DNA from: Candidatus Woesearchaeota archaeon | Lineage (GTDB): Archaea > Nanobdellota > Nanobdellia > Woesearchaeales > DSVV01 | Length of the DNA: 6,833 nt | Direction: 5' to 3' | NCBI GenBank assembly: GCA_023267795.1 | Contig: JAHFMP010000050.1 | Coordinates: forward strand, 1 to 6,833 | Notes under the pieces: generated by a model | What the model was told of the DNA's origin: nothing | Databases searched by the model: none | The model's input: the letters and a program-made list of their open reading frames with translations, nothing else | Program-made: the position numbers and the translations under genes | Shown: positions 1 to 5,060 of the stretch, in pieces | Layout: every line of letters starts with the position of its first letter | Numbering within the stretch: the first letter of the stretch is position 1

Positions 1-94
1 CAACATCAATGCGAATGACAACATCAACAACAACAGGCGGGCTCGCGAATGGACTATTCTTGCAGGGACTCTTTTCAATAAAAGGTGTAATTTC
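1..94 (+). repeat. Probable DGR template repeat (TR), 5' end outside window
   Basis: This stretch has the look of the template repeat of a diversity-generating retroelement. Read from base 2 it gives Asn-rich codons (AAC at 2, 20, 26, 29, 32; AAT at 8 and 14; ATC at 5 and 23), then a GC-rich block around 35-52 encoding RRAREW, and an in-frame TGA at 95-97. In known DGRs the TR is dense in AAC/AAT codons because its adenines are the positions mutated during copying, and it ends in a GC-rich stretch that directs homing. It lies directly upstream of a DGR-type reverse transcriptase on the same strand, the common arrangement. What is seen is the composition, frame and position; the TR call is inference, since no variable repeat is in the window to align with it. 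The 3' boundary is not defined; the GC-rich part ends near 70. It could instead be an unmutated variable repeat at the end of a target gene. Confidence 0.6.
83..87 (+). promoter_or_regulatory. Ribosome binding site selecting a CTG start for the reverse transcriptase
   Basis: AGGTG is five bases of the archaeal anti-SD complement (AGGAGGTGATC). It lies six bases before CTG at 94 and immediately before the in-frame TAA at 88-90. No ATG, GTG or TTG occurs in the reverse transcriptase frame between that stop and GTG 193, so this site is the main reason, with N-terminal homology, for choosing CTG. Confidence 0.5.
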
Positions 95-1155
95 TGAAAA
101 CCTACAAAAATATATGGAAATCATTCTGTACATTTGAAACTCTTCAAAATGCGTATGAGAAAGCAAGAAAGCATAAGTCTGCAAATCCTTCTGTGAAGAA
201 GTTTGATGCACACTGGAGATTAGAGCTGTGTATACTTCTGCGAGAACTTCGAACACAAACGTATAAACCACTTAAGATGAAAACATTTGTGCTCAGAGAT
301 CCAAAGACAAGAGTTATTTCTATCAGTGATTTTCGTGATCGTGTGGTGCATCATGCGATTGTGAATGTGTTGCAGCCGATTTATGAACCGCGCTTTATTT
401 ATGACAGCTATGCAAGCAGAAAGGGAAAAGGAACACTTGCTGCGCTAAAACGTTTTGATAGTTTCAAACAAAAAGTAACAAAAAATGGAAAATTATTTTC
501 AAACGCAAAAAATAATAATGATGTTCAGGGATTTGTCCTCAAAGCAGATATTAAAAAATATTTTCAATCAGTGAATCATGACATTTTGATTTCCATCATC
601 AGAAAACAGGTGAAAGATGAGAAATTTCTTTGGCTGATTACACTCATTCTTGATAATTACAAATATGATCATCAGCGAGAAGGAATGCCATTGGGAAACT
701 GGACAAGTCAGTTTTTTGCAAATGTGTATCTCAATGAGCTTGACCAGTTTGTAAAACACACATTGAAAGCAAAATACTATATCCGCTATGTTGATGACTT
801 TGTCATACTGCATTCCTCTGAAGCAAAGTTGCATGAGTACCATCAAAAAATTGAGTATTTTTTAACAACTATGAAACTAGAGTTGAATCAAAACAAAACA
901 GGCATTATCCAAGTGAAAAGAGGAGTAAGCTTTCTGGGTTATAGAGTTTTTTATCATTATAAATTATTGAGGAAGAAGAATATATGGAAAATAAAAAATA
1001 CAATCAGAAACAGTATTGAAGAGTATAAGAAAGGACAAATGGATTCAGGCACTGTCTTACAAATACTCGAATCTTGGTCGTCGTATGCAATGCACGCAGA
1101 CACATACAACTTTCGTCAGACATTCTCAAAAAGAATAAAAGAAGAATTGCTTTAA
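94..1155 (+). CDS. DGR-type reverse transcriptase, probable CTG start
   Basis: RNA-directed DNA polymerase of about 353 residues. In a DGR it copies the template repeat into cDNA with errors at adenines, which then replaces a variable repeat in a target gene. Visible motifs, numbered from CTG 94: palm block LKADIKKYF with Asp152; GMPLGNWTSQ at 197-206, the DGR form of block 4 where group II intron enzymes have a QG-x-x-x-SP type motif; catalytic YVDD at 232-235; and a GVSFLGY block in the C-terminal part. No maturase, endonuclease or zinc domain follows, so it is not a full group II intron protein. The first conventional start is GTG 193, but the frame upstream of it (FCTFETLQNAYEKARK) is typical conserved N-terminal sequence of this family and runs back to LKTYKN at CTG 94, where family members usually have MKTYKN. 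The stop overlaps the stop of the convergent nucleotidyltransferase gene. RT identity is certain; assignment to DGRs is likely; the CTG start is inference. Confidence 0.88.
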   Translation: MKTYKNIWKSFCTFETLQNAYEKARKHKSANPSVKKFDAHWRLELCILLRELRTQTYKPLKMKTFVLRDPKTRVISISDFRDRVVHHAIVNVLQPIYEPRFIYDSYASRKGKGTLAALKRFDSFKQKVTKNGKLFSNAKNNNDVQGFVLKADIKKYFQSVNHDILISIIRKQVKDEKFLWLITLILDNYKYDHQREGMPLGNWTSQFFANVYLNELDQFVKHTLKAKYYIRYVDDFVILHSSEAKLHEYHQKIEYFLTTMKLELNQNKTGIIQVKRGVSFLGYRVFYHYKLLRKKNIWKIKNTIRNSIEEYKKGQMDSGTVLQILESWSSYAMHADTYNFRQTFSKRIKEELL

Positions 1156-1766
1156 TATTCAAGTACTTTTTTTATTTTCACTGCAATTTTATATTTTTTA
1201 AAATGAGTATGGATGACAGTACTGTGCTCTAAAGGAACAAGAATAGAGCCTTTTCCGAGTCTTTCACCGTGATGTTTTCCAAGCAAACCTTGGTAAAACT
1301 TTCCATTCTGTTTATAGCCAAAGAGTTGCTTGTTAAAGAGTACTCGCTTCGTATTTGGGGTAATATTCTCCCAAATAAAAAAGACAGTATGTCTCCCTTC
1401 TTTTATCAATGGCATGAATTTGCCATAAAGCACAATCCCATTAGCAATGATGCTTGGTCTCAATTCTTTCCATTGCTCTAAAATCCCTGTGTGGAGTTTT
1501 ATTTGATTTGTAACACCAAGCAATTTCCAATAGTGTTTATATTTCGTTGAAGAGTAAAAAGTATGAAGAATAGTAGCATGCTCTTTTTCTAAAGCTGCTG
1601 TTTGAGTAACAACATCAATAAAGATATCAATATCACTTGTTTTATCGTCTTCACCGCGAGCAACAGAACCAAAGAGAATAACATTCTTTATTTCTTGTCT
1701 TTTTTTTACTTTTTGGAGCAAAAAAGAAGCAAAATCAATGGCATAAGGAAGAAGTTTAGAGTTCAT
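1152..1766 (-). CDS. MNT-type nucleotidyltransferase, probable antitoxin partner
   Basis: Protein of 204 residues with a Pol-beta-type nucleotidyltransferase domain at the N-terminus. GS at 33-34, ten residues, then D45-I-D47 fit the GSx10DxD signature of minimal nucleotidyltransferases (MntA-like). In characterised HepT/MntA pairs such an enzyme AMPylates a tyrosine of the HEPN toxin and silences it. The C-terminal half (about 105-204) is longer than in a typical minimal nucleotidyltransferase and holds conserved-looking aromatic and glycine blocks (KRVLFNKQLFGYK, GKGSILVPLEHS); I do not recognise it. A third catalytic carboxylate is not obvious in the IKLHTG strand. It overlaps the HEPN gene by 11 bp. 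A perfect AAGGAGG lies nine bases before ATG 1766, which I prefer to the GTG at 1772, only three bases from the SD. The 3' end meets the reverse transcriptase gene. Confidence 0.75.
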   Translation of the reverse strand: MNSKLLPYAIDFASFLLQKVKKRQEIKNVILFGSVARGEDDKTSDIDIFIDVVTQTAALEKEHATILHTFYSSTKYKHYWKLLGVTNQIKLHTGILEQWKELRPSIIANGIVLYGKFMPLIKEGRHTVFFIWENITPNTKRVLFNKQLFGYKQNGKFYQGLLGKHHGERLGKGSILVPLEHSTVIHTHFKKYKIAVKIKKVLEY

Positions 1767-2154
1767 CAACACCAGCCTCCTTGCATTTTTGTTTTAATAA
1801 TTGAAATGTTTCAATGACTTCCTTAAGTACTTCAATTTTTTGAGGTTTTCCATAACAAAGAATATTTCTTTTTTCTTCTATCTTAAAAATAAGATCAAAA
1901 AATTCTTTCTTTTCTGGAAAATCAAAAGGCAGTTTTTCTTCAAGCTTATTCTTTGACCGAAACCATTGATGTTTAATAATGGTTCCTTGTTCAAGGAGAT
2001 TTCTTTTATGAAGAAGCATTTCTAATAAGTCAACAGCAGCCGCAGATGTAGTAAAACCAATAGTTCGCTGTCTTTCAAGAAGACCTTTCTCTATACATTC
2101 ATCAAGAACCTCACTAGATTCTTTAATATTTCGCAGGTGGACATCTAATTTCAT
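1756..2154 (-). CDS. HEPN-like protein, probable toxin partner of the nucleotidyltransferase
   Basis: Small, helix-rich, charged protein of 132 residues, first gene of a pair with an MNT nucleotidyltransferase. HEPN proteins are usually RNases whose active site is an Rx4-6H motif. Here the corresponding C-terminal helix reads EKRNILCYGK with R96, N97 and Y101: the RN and the tyrosine are present, but no histidine follows at the usual spacing. It may belong to an archaeal HEPN subgroup with an RNxLCYG pattern, be a non-catalytic member, or use other residues. I choose ATG 2154 (MKLDVH) because ATG 2172 would place an operator palindrome inside the coding region; 2172 (MVSSETMK) remains possible. 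Neither start has an SD. A strong BRE/TATA lies 50-70 bp upstream of 2154, flanked by the palindrome array. The fold and pairing are inference from motif, size and gene order. Confidence 0.6.
   Translation of the reverse strand: MKLDVHLRNIKESSEVLDECIEKGLLERQRTIGFTTSAAAVDLLEMLLHKRNLLEQGTIIKHQWFRSKNKLEEKLPFDFPEKKEFFDLIFKIEEKRNILCYGKPQKIEVLKEVIETFQLLKQKCKEAGVDEL
1776..1782 (-). promoter_or_regulatory. Shine-Dalgarno of the nucleotidyltransferase, inside the HEPN gene
   Basis: AAGGAGG on the minus strand, embedded in the last codons of the HEPN gene and nine bases before ATG 1766. With the 11-bp overlap it implies coupled translation of the pair and decides the start of the second gene. Confidence 0.65.
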
Positions 2155-2155
2155 A

Positions 2156-2261
2156 GTTTCACTTGAAACCATATAAAGGTTTCATTTGCAACTTTGGAAA
2201 AGAGAAAGAATATATAAATTTTTCGTTTCACTTGAAACTATACTAATGTTTCAGATGAAAC
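2156..2261. promoter_or_regulatory. Operator-like array: four GTTTCA-N2-TGAAAC palindromes on a 23-bp lattice
   Basis: Sites are GTTTCACTTGAAAC at 2156-2169, GTTTCATTTGCAAC at 2179-2192 (one mismatch in the second arm), GTTTCACTTGAAAC at 2225-2238 and GTTTCAGATGAAAC at 2248-2261. Start-to-start distances are 23, 46 and 23 bp, so all four lie on one 23-bp lattice. The skipped position (2202-2215) overlaps the TATA box of the HEPN promoter. One site abuts the BRE, one covers the expected transcription start and one touches the start codon region. That geometry suits a dimeric repressor binding cooperatively to the HEPN/nucleotidyltransferase promoter. Neither product has an evident DNA-binding domain, so the binding protein is unknown. 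Confidence 0.75.
2211..2225 (-). promoter_or_regulatory. BRE/TATA promoter of the HEPN-nucleotidyltransferase operon
   Basis: On the minus strand CGAAA (2225-2221), a consensus-like TFB recognition element, is followed by AATTTATATA (2220-2211). With the usual archaeal spacing the transcript would begin near 2188, leaving a leader of roughly 34 nt before ATG 2154. A second TATA-like TTTATATG at 2178-2171 is too close to ATG 2154 to be preferred. Confidence 0.65.
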
Positions 2262-2280
2262 AAAATCAAACAAAACTATT
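2262..2280 (-). terminator. Possible T-rich terminator after the dehydrogenase gene
   Basis: The minus strand reads as short T runs (TTTTG, TTTG, TTTTG) about 45-60 nt past the dehydrogenase stop, before the operator array begins. Archaeal RNA polymerase can stop at such T-rich tracts without a hairpin. There is no strong stem here, and the remaining bases between 2281 and 2323 show nothing else I can support. Confidence 0.3.
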
Positions 2281-2323
2281 CAGCTTATTACTAAAGAGAA
2301 TTTTACATAAATAGCAAAGTTCT

Positions 2324-3430
2324 CTAAACCTTACACGTCACACATTTCTTCAACACACGTTCTTTTGCAATTGCTTCTGCAACAAGTCTAGGCATTTTCT
2401 TTTCTTTCTCTGCACTGGTCAAGACTTCTTCTGTATTCTTCGTAATATTTTCTTCCACTACTTTGAACATGTAGTCTTTGTCTTTGCCAATATATTCTGC
2501 CCATGAAGAAATGACGCCTCCAGCATTTGCAACAAAATCAGGGACAACAAGAACACCACGTTCATGTAGATTTTGTTCGCATGCAGCACTCATTGGAATG
2601 TTGCTTCCTTCAATGATGAACTGCGCTTTGATTTTTGGAAGATCTTTTTCGCTGATAAGATAAGGAATTGCTGCAGTGACTAACACATCACAGTCAACAG
2701 CTATGATATCTTCTGTTTTGGAAATTATCCCTTCACCATATTGTGTAATTGTTTTCTTTTGTTCTTTTGTTTGTACTAATTTATGAAAATCAAACCCTTT
2801 TTGATTGACAATAGTTCCTTTACTGTCAGAAACAGCAACAACTTTGCCTCCAGCTTCTGTAACATATTTTGCAACAAACCAGCCAACATTCCCAAAACCC
2901 TCAATTGCTACACGGATATTTTTGATATCTTTCTTTTTGTGTTTCAGTGCAATTTTTAATGCTTGAAAAACGCCAAAGCCAGTGCTTCCTAATTCATGAG
3001 GAATTCCTCCAATTGTTTTTGGTTTTCCTGTGCAGGATTGCAGTGATCCATTTGCTCTTGCAAAAACTTCCATCTCATGCTCTGCCATATTCATATCAGG
3101 GCCAGCAACATAGAGAGAAGGACATATTGGTTTCAAGGCAGCTGCAAATGCTGTAACCAATTCATCTTTCTTTTGTTGTGATATTGTTCTATCATCAGCA
3201 ATGATTCCTGCTTTTGCACCGCCGAACGGAAGATTTGCAAGTGCATTTTTCCAAGTCATTGCACGTGCAAGTTGAGAAACTTCTGTGAGACTCACTGTTG
3301 GAGTCATTCTAATCCCGCCTTTTCCTGGACCAAGTGCAGTATTGTCTATCACAACAAATCCATGCATTCCTATTTTTGGGTTATACACTTCAAAAATTTT
3401 TTCAGGACCAAAACTATCAAACTTAATCAT
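2324..3430 (-). CDS. gdhA: Glu/Leu/Phe/Val dehydrogenase, probably glutamate dehydrogenase
   Basis: Amino-acid dehydrogenase of 368 residues, cytoplasmic, expected to interconvert glutamate and 2-oxoglutarate plus ammonia with NAD(P)H. Substrate domain: GPGKGGIRM at 34-42, then MTWK with Lys61 and GGAKAGI with Lys73 (the catalytic lysine of the family), and PDMN with Asp112. Nucleotide domain: GFGNVG at 178-183, VSDS ending the second strand at about 200-203, then EGSN and PDFVANAGGV blocks. It is shorter than the 410-450 residues common for hexameric glutamate dehydrogenases, so leucine or another branched-chain substrate cannot be excluded from sequence alone. An unusual C-terminus, KKCVTCKV, carries two cysteines in a CxxC spacing. 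The start is ATG 3430, with AGGAG seven bases upstream (3438-3442); an upstream extension to 3460 lacks such support. It follows the lipoprotein gene by 47 nt and may be read with it or from a weak T/A-rich promoter. Confidence 0.87.
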   Translation of the reverse strand: MIKFDSFGPEKIFEVYNPKIGMHGFVVIDNTALGPGKGGIRMTPTVSLTEVSQLARAMTWKNALANLPFGGAKAGIIADDRTISQQKKDELVTAFAAALKPICPSLYVAGPDMNMAEHEMEVFARANGSLQSCTGKPKTIGGIPHELGSTGFGVFQALKIALKHKKKDIKNIRVAIEGFGNVGWFVAKYVTEAGGKVVAVSDSKGTIVNQKGFDFHKLVQTKEQKKTITQYGEGIISKTEDIIAVDCDVLVTAAIPYLISEKDLPKIKAQFIIEGSNIPMSAACEQNLHERGVLVVPDFVANAGGVISSWAEYIGKDKDYMFKVVEENITKNTEEVLTSAEKEKKMPRLVAEAIAKERVLKKCVTCKV

Positions 3431-3477
3431 ACGTATTCTCCTGATAGTGTTTATTGACAATAAAAAATAAAATAAAT

Positions 3478-3981
3478 TTATCCAAAGCTTTGTCCAGCAA
3501 TCATGAAGCGAAACAACTCCTCATTTGTTGTTTTGTCTGTGAAATAGAATATTCCTTCTTCATTTGCTTCAATAGTAAGAGTTACTGTTTCTCCTCTGTT
3601 TACTGTTTGATCAACAAGAAGATCCTCATTGTAAATTTCTGTTGCTTTTAATCGTTCACTGTATACTTGTAACGTTACTAAATCGCCTAAATCAACAACA
3701 ACTGTGGAAGGCTCTGCTCCTCCTGTTCCTAATAATGTGACTTCTTCATCATACGTTCCTGTCTGGACAAACGCATTTTCTCCTGCATTCACATCTATTG
3801 TTCCTGTTATTTCTGCACCTGTTTCCTGACTTGCTCCAACTCCTGCTGTTTCACTGCTACTGGAAGTTTCTGTTGTTCCTGCAAGTTCAGTTGTTTGACC
3901 TGTGCTGCTTTTTTCTCTGCATCCACTCACACCAAGAATGAGTGCAGCTATCACAATCATTACAAATAGTAGTTTTTTCAT
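3478..3981 (-). CDS. Small lipoprotein with C-terminal cupredoxin-like beta domain
   Basis: Secreted protein of 167 residues. The N-terminus is a lipoprotein signal: lysines at 2-3, a hydrophobic stretch to about 18, and lipobox GVSGC with Cys21, so it should be lipid-anchored on the outer face of the membrane. Residues 22-65 form a low-complexity Ser/Thr/Glu/Gly linker. Residues about 68-167 look like a beta-sandwich, with GDLVTLQV and RGETVTLTIEANEEGIFYF segments resembling cupredoxin-type domains. The type 1 copper ligands are missing: there is no histidine in the protein and Cys21 is the only cysteine, so it should not bind copper in the usual way. The start is ATG 3981, with GGAGG eight bases upstream, 17 nt after the response regulator stop, so the two are probably co-transcribed. 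The ligand or partner is unknown; the domain call is moderate. Confidence 0.75.
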   Translation of the reverse strand: MKKLLFVMIVIAALILGVSGCREKSSTGQTTELAGTTETSSSSETAGVGASQETGAEITGTIDVNAGENAFVQTGTYDEEVTLLGTGGAEPSTVVVDLGDLVTLQVYSERLKATEIYNEDLLVDQTVNRGETVTLTIEANEEGIFYFTDKTTNEELFRFMIAGQSFG

Positions 3982-3989
3982 TTTTTCAT

Positions 3990-3994
3990 CCTCC
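3990..3994 (-). promoter_or_regulatory. Shine-Dalgarno of the lipoprotein gene
   Basis: GGAGG within AAAAGGAGGATG on the minus strand, eight bases before ATG 3981 and between the two genes of the receiver-lipoprotein pair. It shows SD-led initiation for the downstream cistron, in contrast to the leaderless-looking first gene. Confidence 0.7.
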
Positions 3995-3998
3995 TTTT

Positions 3999-4370
3999 TT
4001 ACAGCCGTAATAATTCCCTTACTTTTTCCTGAAGTTCAATAGGGCTGAATGGCTTTGTAATATAGGCAATTGCTCCTTTGTCAATGCCTGTCAAAATATC
4101 ATGATCTTCTTTTTTTGCAGAGATTATGGCAATAATAATATCTTTTGTTTCCGGATTCTGTCGCAGGCGTCTGCACACCTCATATCCGTCAAGACCTGGC
4201 ATCATGACATCCAGCAAAAGAAGATCTGGCTTTTTTTTGCTAACAATTTTGAGAACTTCTTTGCCGTCATTTGCTTCCAGGAGATCATACTCTTCTTCTC
4301 CTAAACTGAGTTTAATAAGATCCACAATGTGCGGTTCATCATCAGCGATTAAAATGATTTTTTTCTTCAT
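3999..4370 (-). CDS. Stand-alone CheY-like response regulator receiver
   Basis: Single receiver domain of 123 residues with no output domain. The acidic pocket (Asp10, Asp11), the phosphoacceptor Asp54 in LLLLDVMMPG, Ser84 in IISAK (the switch Ser/Thr position) and Lys106 in TKPF are all present, so it should be phosphorylatable by a histidine kinase. No kinase is in the window, so partner and output are unknown. It is the first gene of a unit with the lipoprotein, which suggests, but does not show, a role in a membrane-linked response. The start ATG 4370 has no SD; a TATA box centred about 27 nt upstream points to a leaderless transcript. Confidence 0.92.
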   Translation of the reverse strand: MKKKIILIADDEPHIVDLIKLSLGEEEYDLLEANDGKEVLKIVSKKKPDLLLLDVMMPGLDGYEVCRRLRQNPETKDIIIAIISAKKEDHDILTGIDKGAIAYITKPFSPIELQEKVRELLRL

Positions 4371-4393
4371 TCAAAATTTCTGGAGAAGTTGAA

Positions 4394-4401
4394 TTTATAT
4401 A
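4394..4401 (-). promoter_or_regulatory. TATA box of the response regulator gene
   Basis: TATATAAA on the minus strand, centred 27-28 nt before ATG 4370, placing transcription start at or next to the start codon. It sits in the 42-nt gap after L31e, so the ribosomal operon and the receiver unit appear to be separate transcripts. Confidence 0.65.
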
Positions 4402-4412
4402 GTTTGTTAATA

Positions 4413-4820
4413 TTATTTTTTCTCTTCTATAATTTCAGCATCAACAATGTTTTCTACAGATTTATTTTTTTCTACAGATTTATTTTCTACAACGGCTTTT
4501 TCCTTTTTTTCTTCTTTCTTTTCTGCCTTCTTTTTTTCTTCCTTGCCGATCTTTATGGGCTTGCCAAAAAGTTCTGCATATACAGCTCCTTCAGAAACCA
4601 TGACTGCGTTGACTTTGACATGGTGTGGAGGATTTTTCATGCCACGCATCCAGAGAAATTCGTTGAGATATTTCCCTACATTGATATTGTCAGATTTCAT
4701 GTGCTTGACAAGAAACTCTCTAAGTGCTCTGCTTGCCTTTTCAGTGCGCCTGTAGCGTGGTACTTTAAGAAATTCTCGCCGTAACGGAATAGTATATGTT
4801 CTTTCAATAGCATCTACCAT
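4413..4820 (-). CDS. rpl31e: Large ribosomal subunit protein L31e with charged C-terminal tail
   Basis: Protein of 135 residues. The first 85 or so match archaeal L31e: ERTYTIPLRREFLKVPRYRRT, then a REFLVKHMKSDNI helix and the MKNPPHHVKVNAV strand. L31e sits near the polypeptide exit tunnel. Archaeal homologues usually end near this point; here about 45 more residues form a Lys/Glu tail that includes a tandem hexapeptide (NKSVEK, NKSVEN) and ends EEKK. Such tails are probably disordered; whether this one contacts RNA or chaperones cannot be seen. The start is ATG 4820 (MVDAIERTY), with AAAGGA eight bases upstream; an in-frame ATG at 4862 would run through an intercistronic hairpin and is rejected. 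It is the third gene of the S19e-L39e-L31e operon. Confidence 0.93.
   Translation of the reverse strand: MVDAIERTYTIPLRREFLKVPRYRRTEKASRALREFLVKHMKSDNINVGKYLNEFLWMRGMKNPPHHVKVNAVMVSEGAVYAELFGKPIKIGKEEKKKAEKKEEKKEKAVVENKSVEKNKSVENIVDAEIIEEKK
4451..4486. repeat. 18-bp tandem duplication in the L31e tail
   Basis: Two exact, adjacent copies of TTTCTACAGATTTATTTT (4451-4468 and 4469-4486). The unit is 18 bp, so the duplication keeps frame and gives NKSVEK followed by NKSVEN in the protein. A further TTCTAC begins a third partial copy. It looks like recent slippage or unequal crossing in a tolerant region. Confidence 0.85.
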
Positions 4821-4828
4821 TGTTAGTT

Positions 4829-4834
4829 TCCTTT
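4829..4834 (-). promoter_or_regulatory. Shine-Dalgarno of L31e
   Basis: AAAGGA on the minus strand, eight bases before ATG 4820 and just past the second intercistronic hairpin. It decides the start against the upstream in-frame ATG at 4862. Confidence 0.5.
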
Positions 4835-4841
4835 GTTTTTT

Positions 4842-4881
4842 TAAAATTCTCCACCAGCACAACGCGAATGCAAGAATTTTA
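4842..4881 (-). promoter_or_regulatory. Intercistronic inverted repeat between L39e and L31e
   Basis: TAAAATTCT (4842-4850) and AGAATTTTA (4873-4881) are perfect 9-bp complementary arms around a 22-nt loop. The structure begins two bases after the L39e stop and ends before the L31e SD. The arms resemble those of the hairpin in the preceding gap. The stem is AT-rich and weak; it might serve RNA processing or modulate translation. On the minus strand the second arm is followed by a run of A, not T, so a terminator role is unlikely. Confidence 0.5.
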
Positions 4882-4883
4882 TT

Positions 4884-5057
4884 TTATGCTTTTAACTTTA
4901 CTCGTCTCCAATTTCTTTTCACAGCAGTCAGTCTTCCTGGATGCACTCGTCTTCCTTTGCCATATTTTTTTGGAACAGCCCAAAAAGGAGCCCATCTTGT
5001 TTGCCTACCTGCTTTTGCAAGACGCAATTTTCTGCTGAGATGTGTATAGCGTGCCAT
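4884..5057 (-). CDS. rpl39e: Large ribosomal subunit protein L39e
   Basis: Very basic protein of 57 residues. MARYTHLSRKLRLAKAGRQ and the C-terminal NWRRVKLKA match L39e (family pattern MARNK...KKLRLAKA...HWRR.KL), a small protein that lines the exit tunnel of archaeal and eukaryotic ribosomes. It is a few residues longer than the usual ~51, the extra length falling in the GKGRRVHPGRLTAV region before NWRR. ATG 5057 is chosen because the family begins MAR; GTG 5078 would add seven residues. No SD lies close to 5057 in the linear sequence; the consensus SD nearest upstream is on the far side of an 11-bp inverted repeat. No TATA box precedes it, so it is read from the S19e promoter. Confidence 0.93.
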   Translation of the reverse strand: MARYTHLSRKLRLAKAGRQTRWAPFWAVPKKYGKGRRVHPGRLTAVKRNWRRVKLKA

Positions 5058-5060
5058 AAT

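Noticed and set aside
3..137. A second open frame (third frame) through the template-repeat region and past it, rich in Thr/Ser
   Set aside because: AAC-rich DNA read one base on gives ACA/TCA codons and so stays open by composition. It lacks a Shine-Dalgarno site, overlaps the reverse transcriptase start, and ends without any recognisable motif.
568..846. Minus-strand open frame of 92 codons inside the reverse transcriptase gene
   Set aside because: It is antisense to a clear coding region with conserved catalytic motifs, and its translation resembles nothing and is Cys/Phe/Ile rich, as expected of a shadow frame.
1801..1814. TTGAAATGTTTCAA palindrome resembling the operator half-sites
   Set aside because: The half-sites are in the opposite order (TGAAA then TTTCA), it lies inside the HEPN coding region, and it is off the 23-bp lattice.
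2159..2185. Tiny leader peptide frame (MKPLYGFK) upstream of the HEPN gene
   Set aside because: It starts near the predicted transcription start and ends five bases before ATG 2154, but it is only eight codons, overlaps two palindromes, and has nothing beyond position to support it.
2156..2261. CRISPR-like reading of the regularly spaced GTTTC repeats
   Set aside because: The repeats are 14-bp palindromes with only 9 bp between adjacent copies and one empty lattice position; there are no unique spacers of CRISPR length and no cas genes in the window.
2295..2325. AGAGAA/TTCTCT inverted repeat at the dehydrogenase 3' end as a terminator hairpin
   Set aside because: Only six base pairs with a 19-nt loop, partly inside the stop codon, and no T run directly after it on the minus strand.
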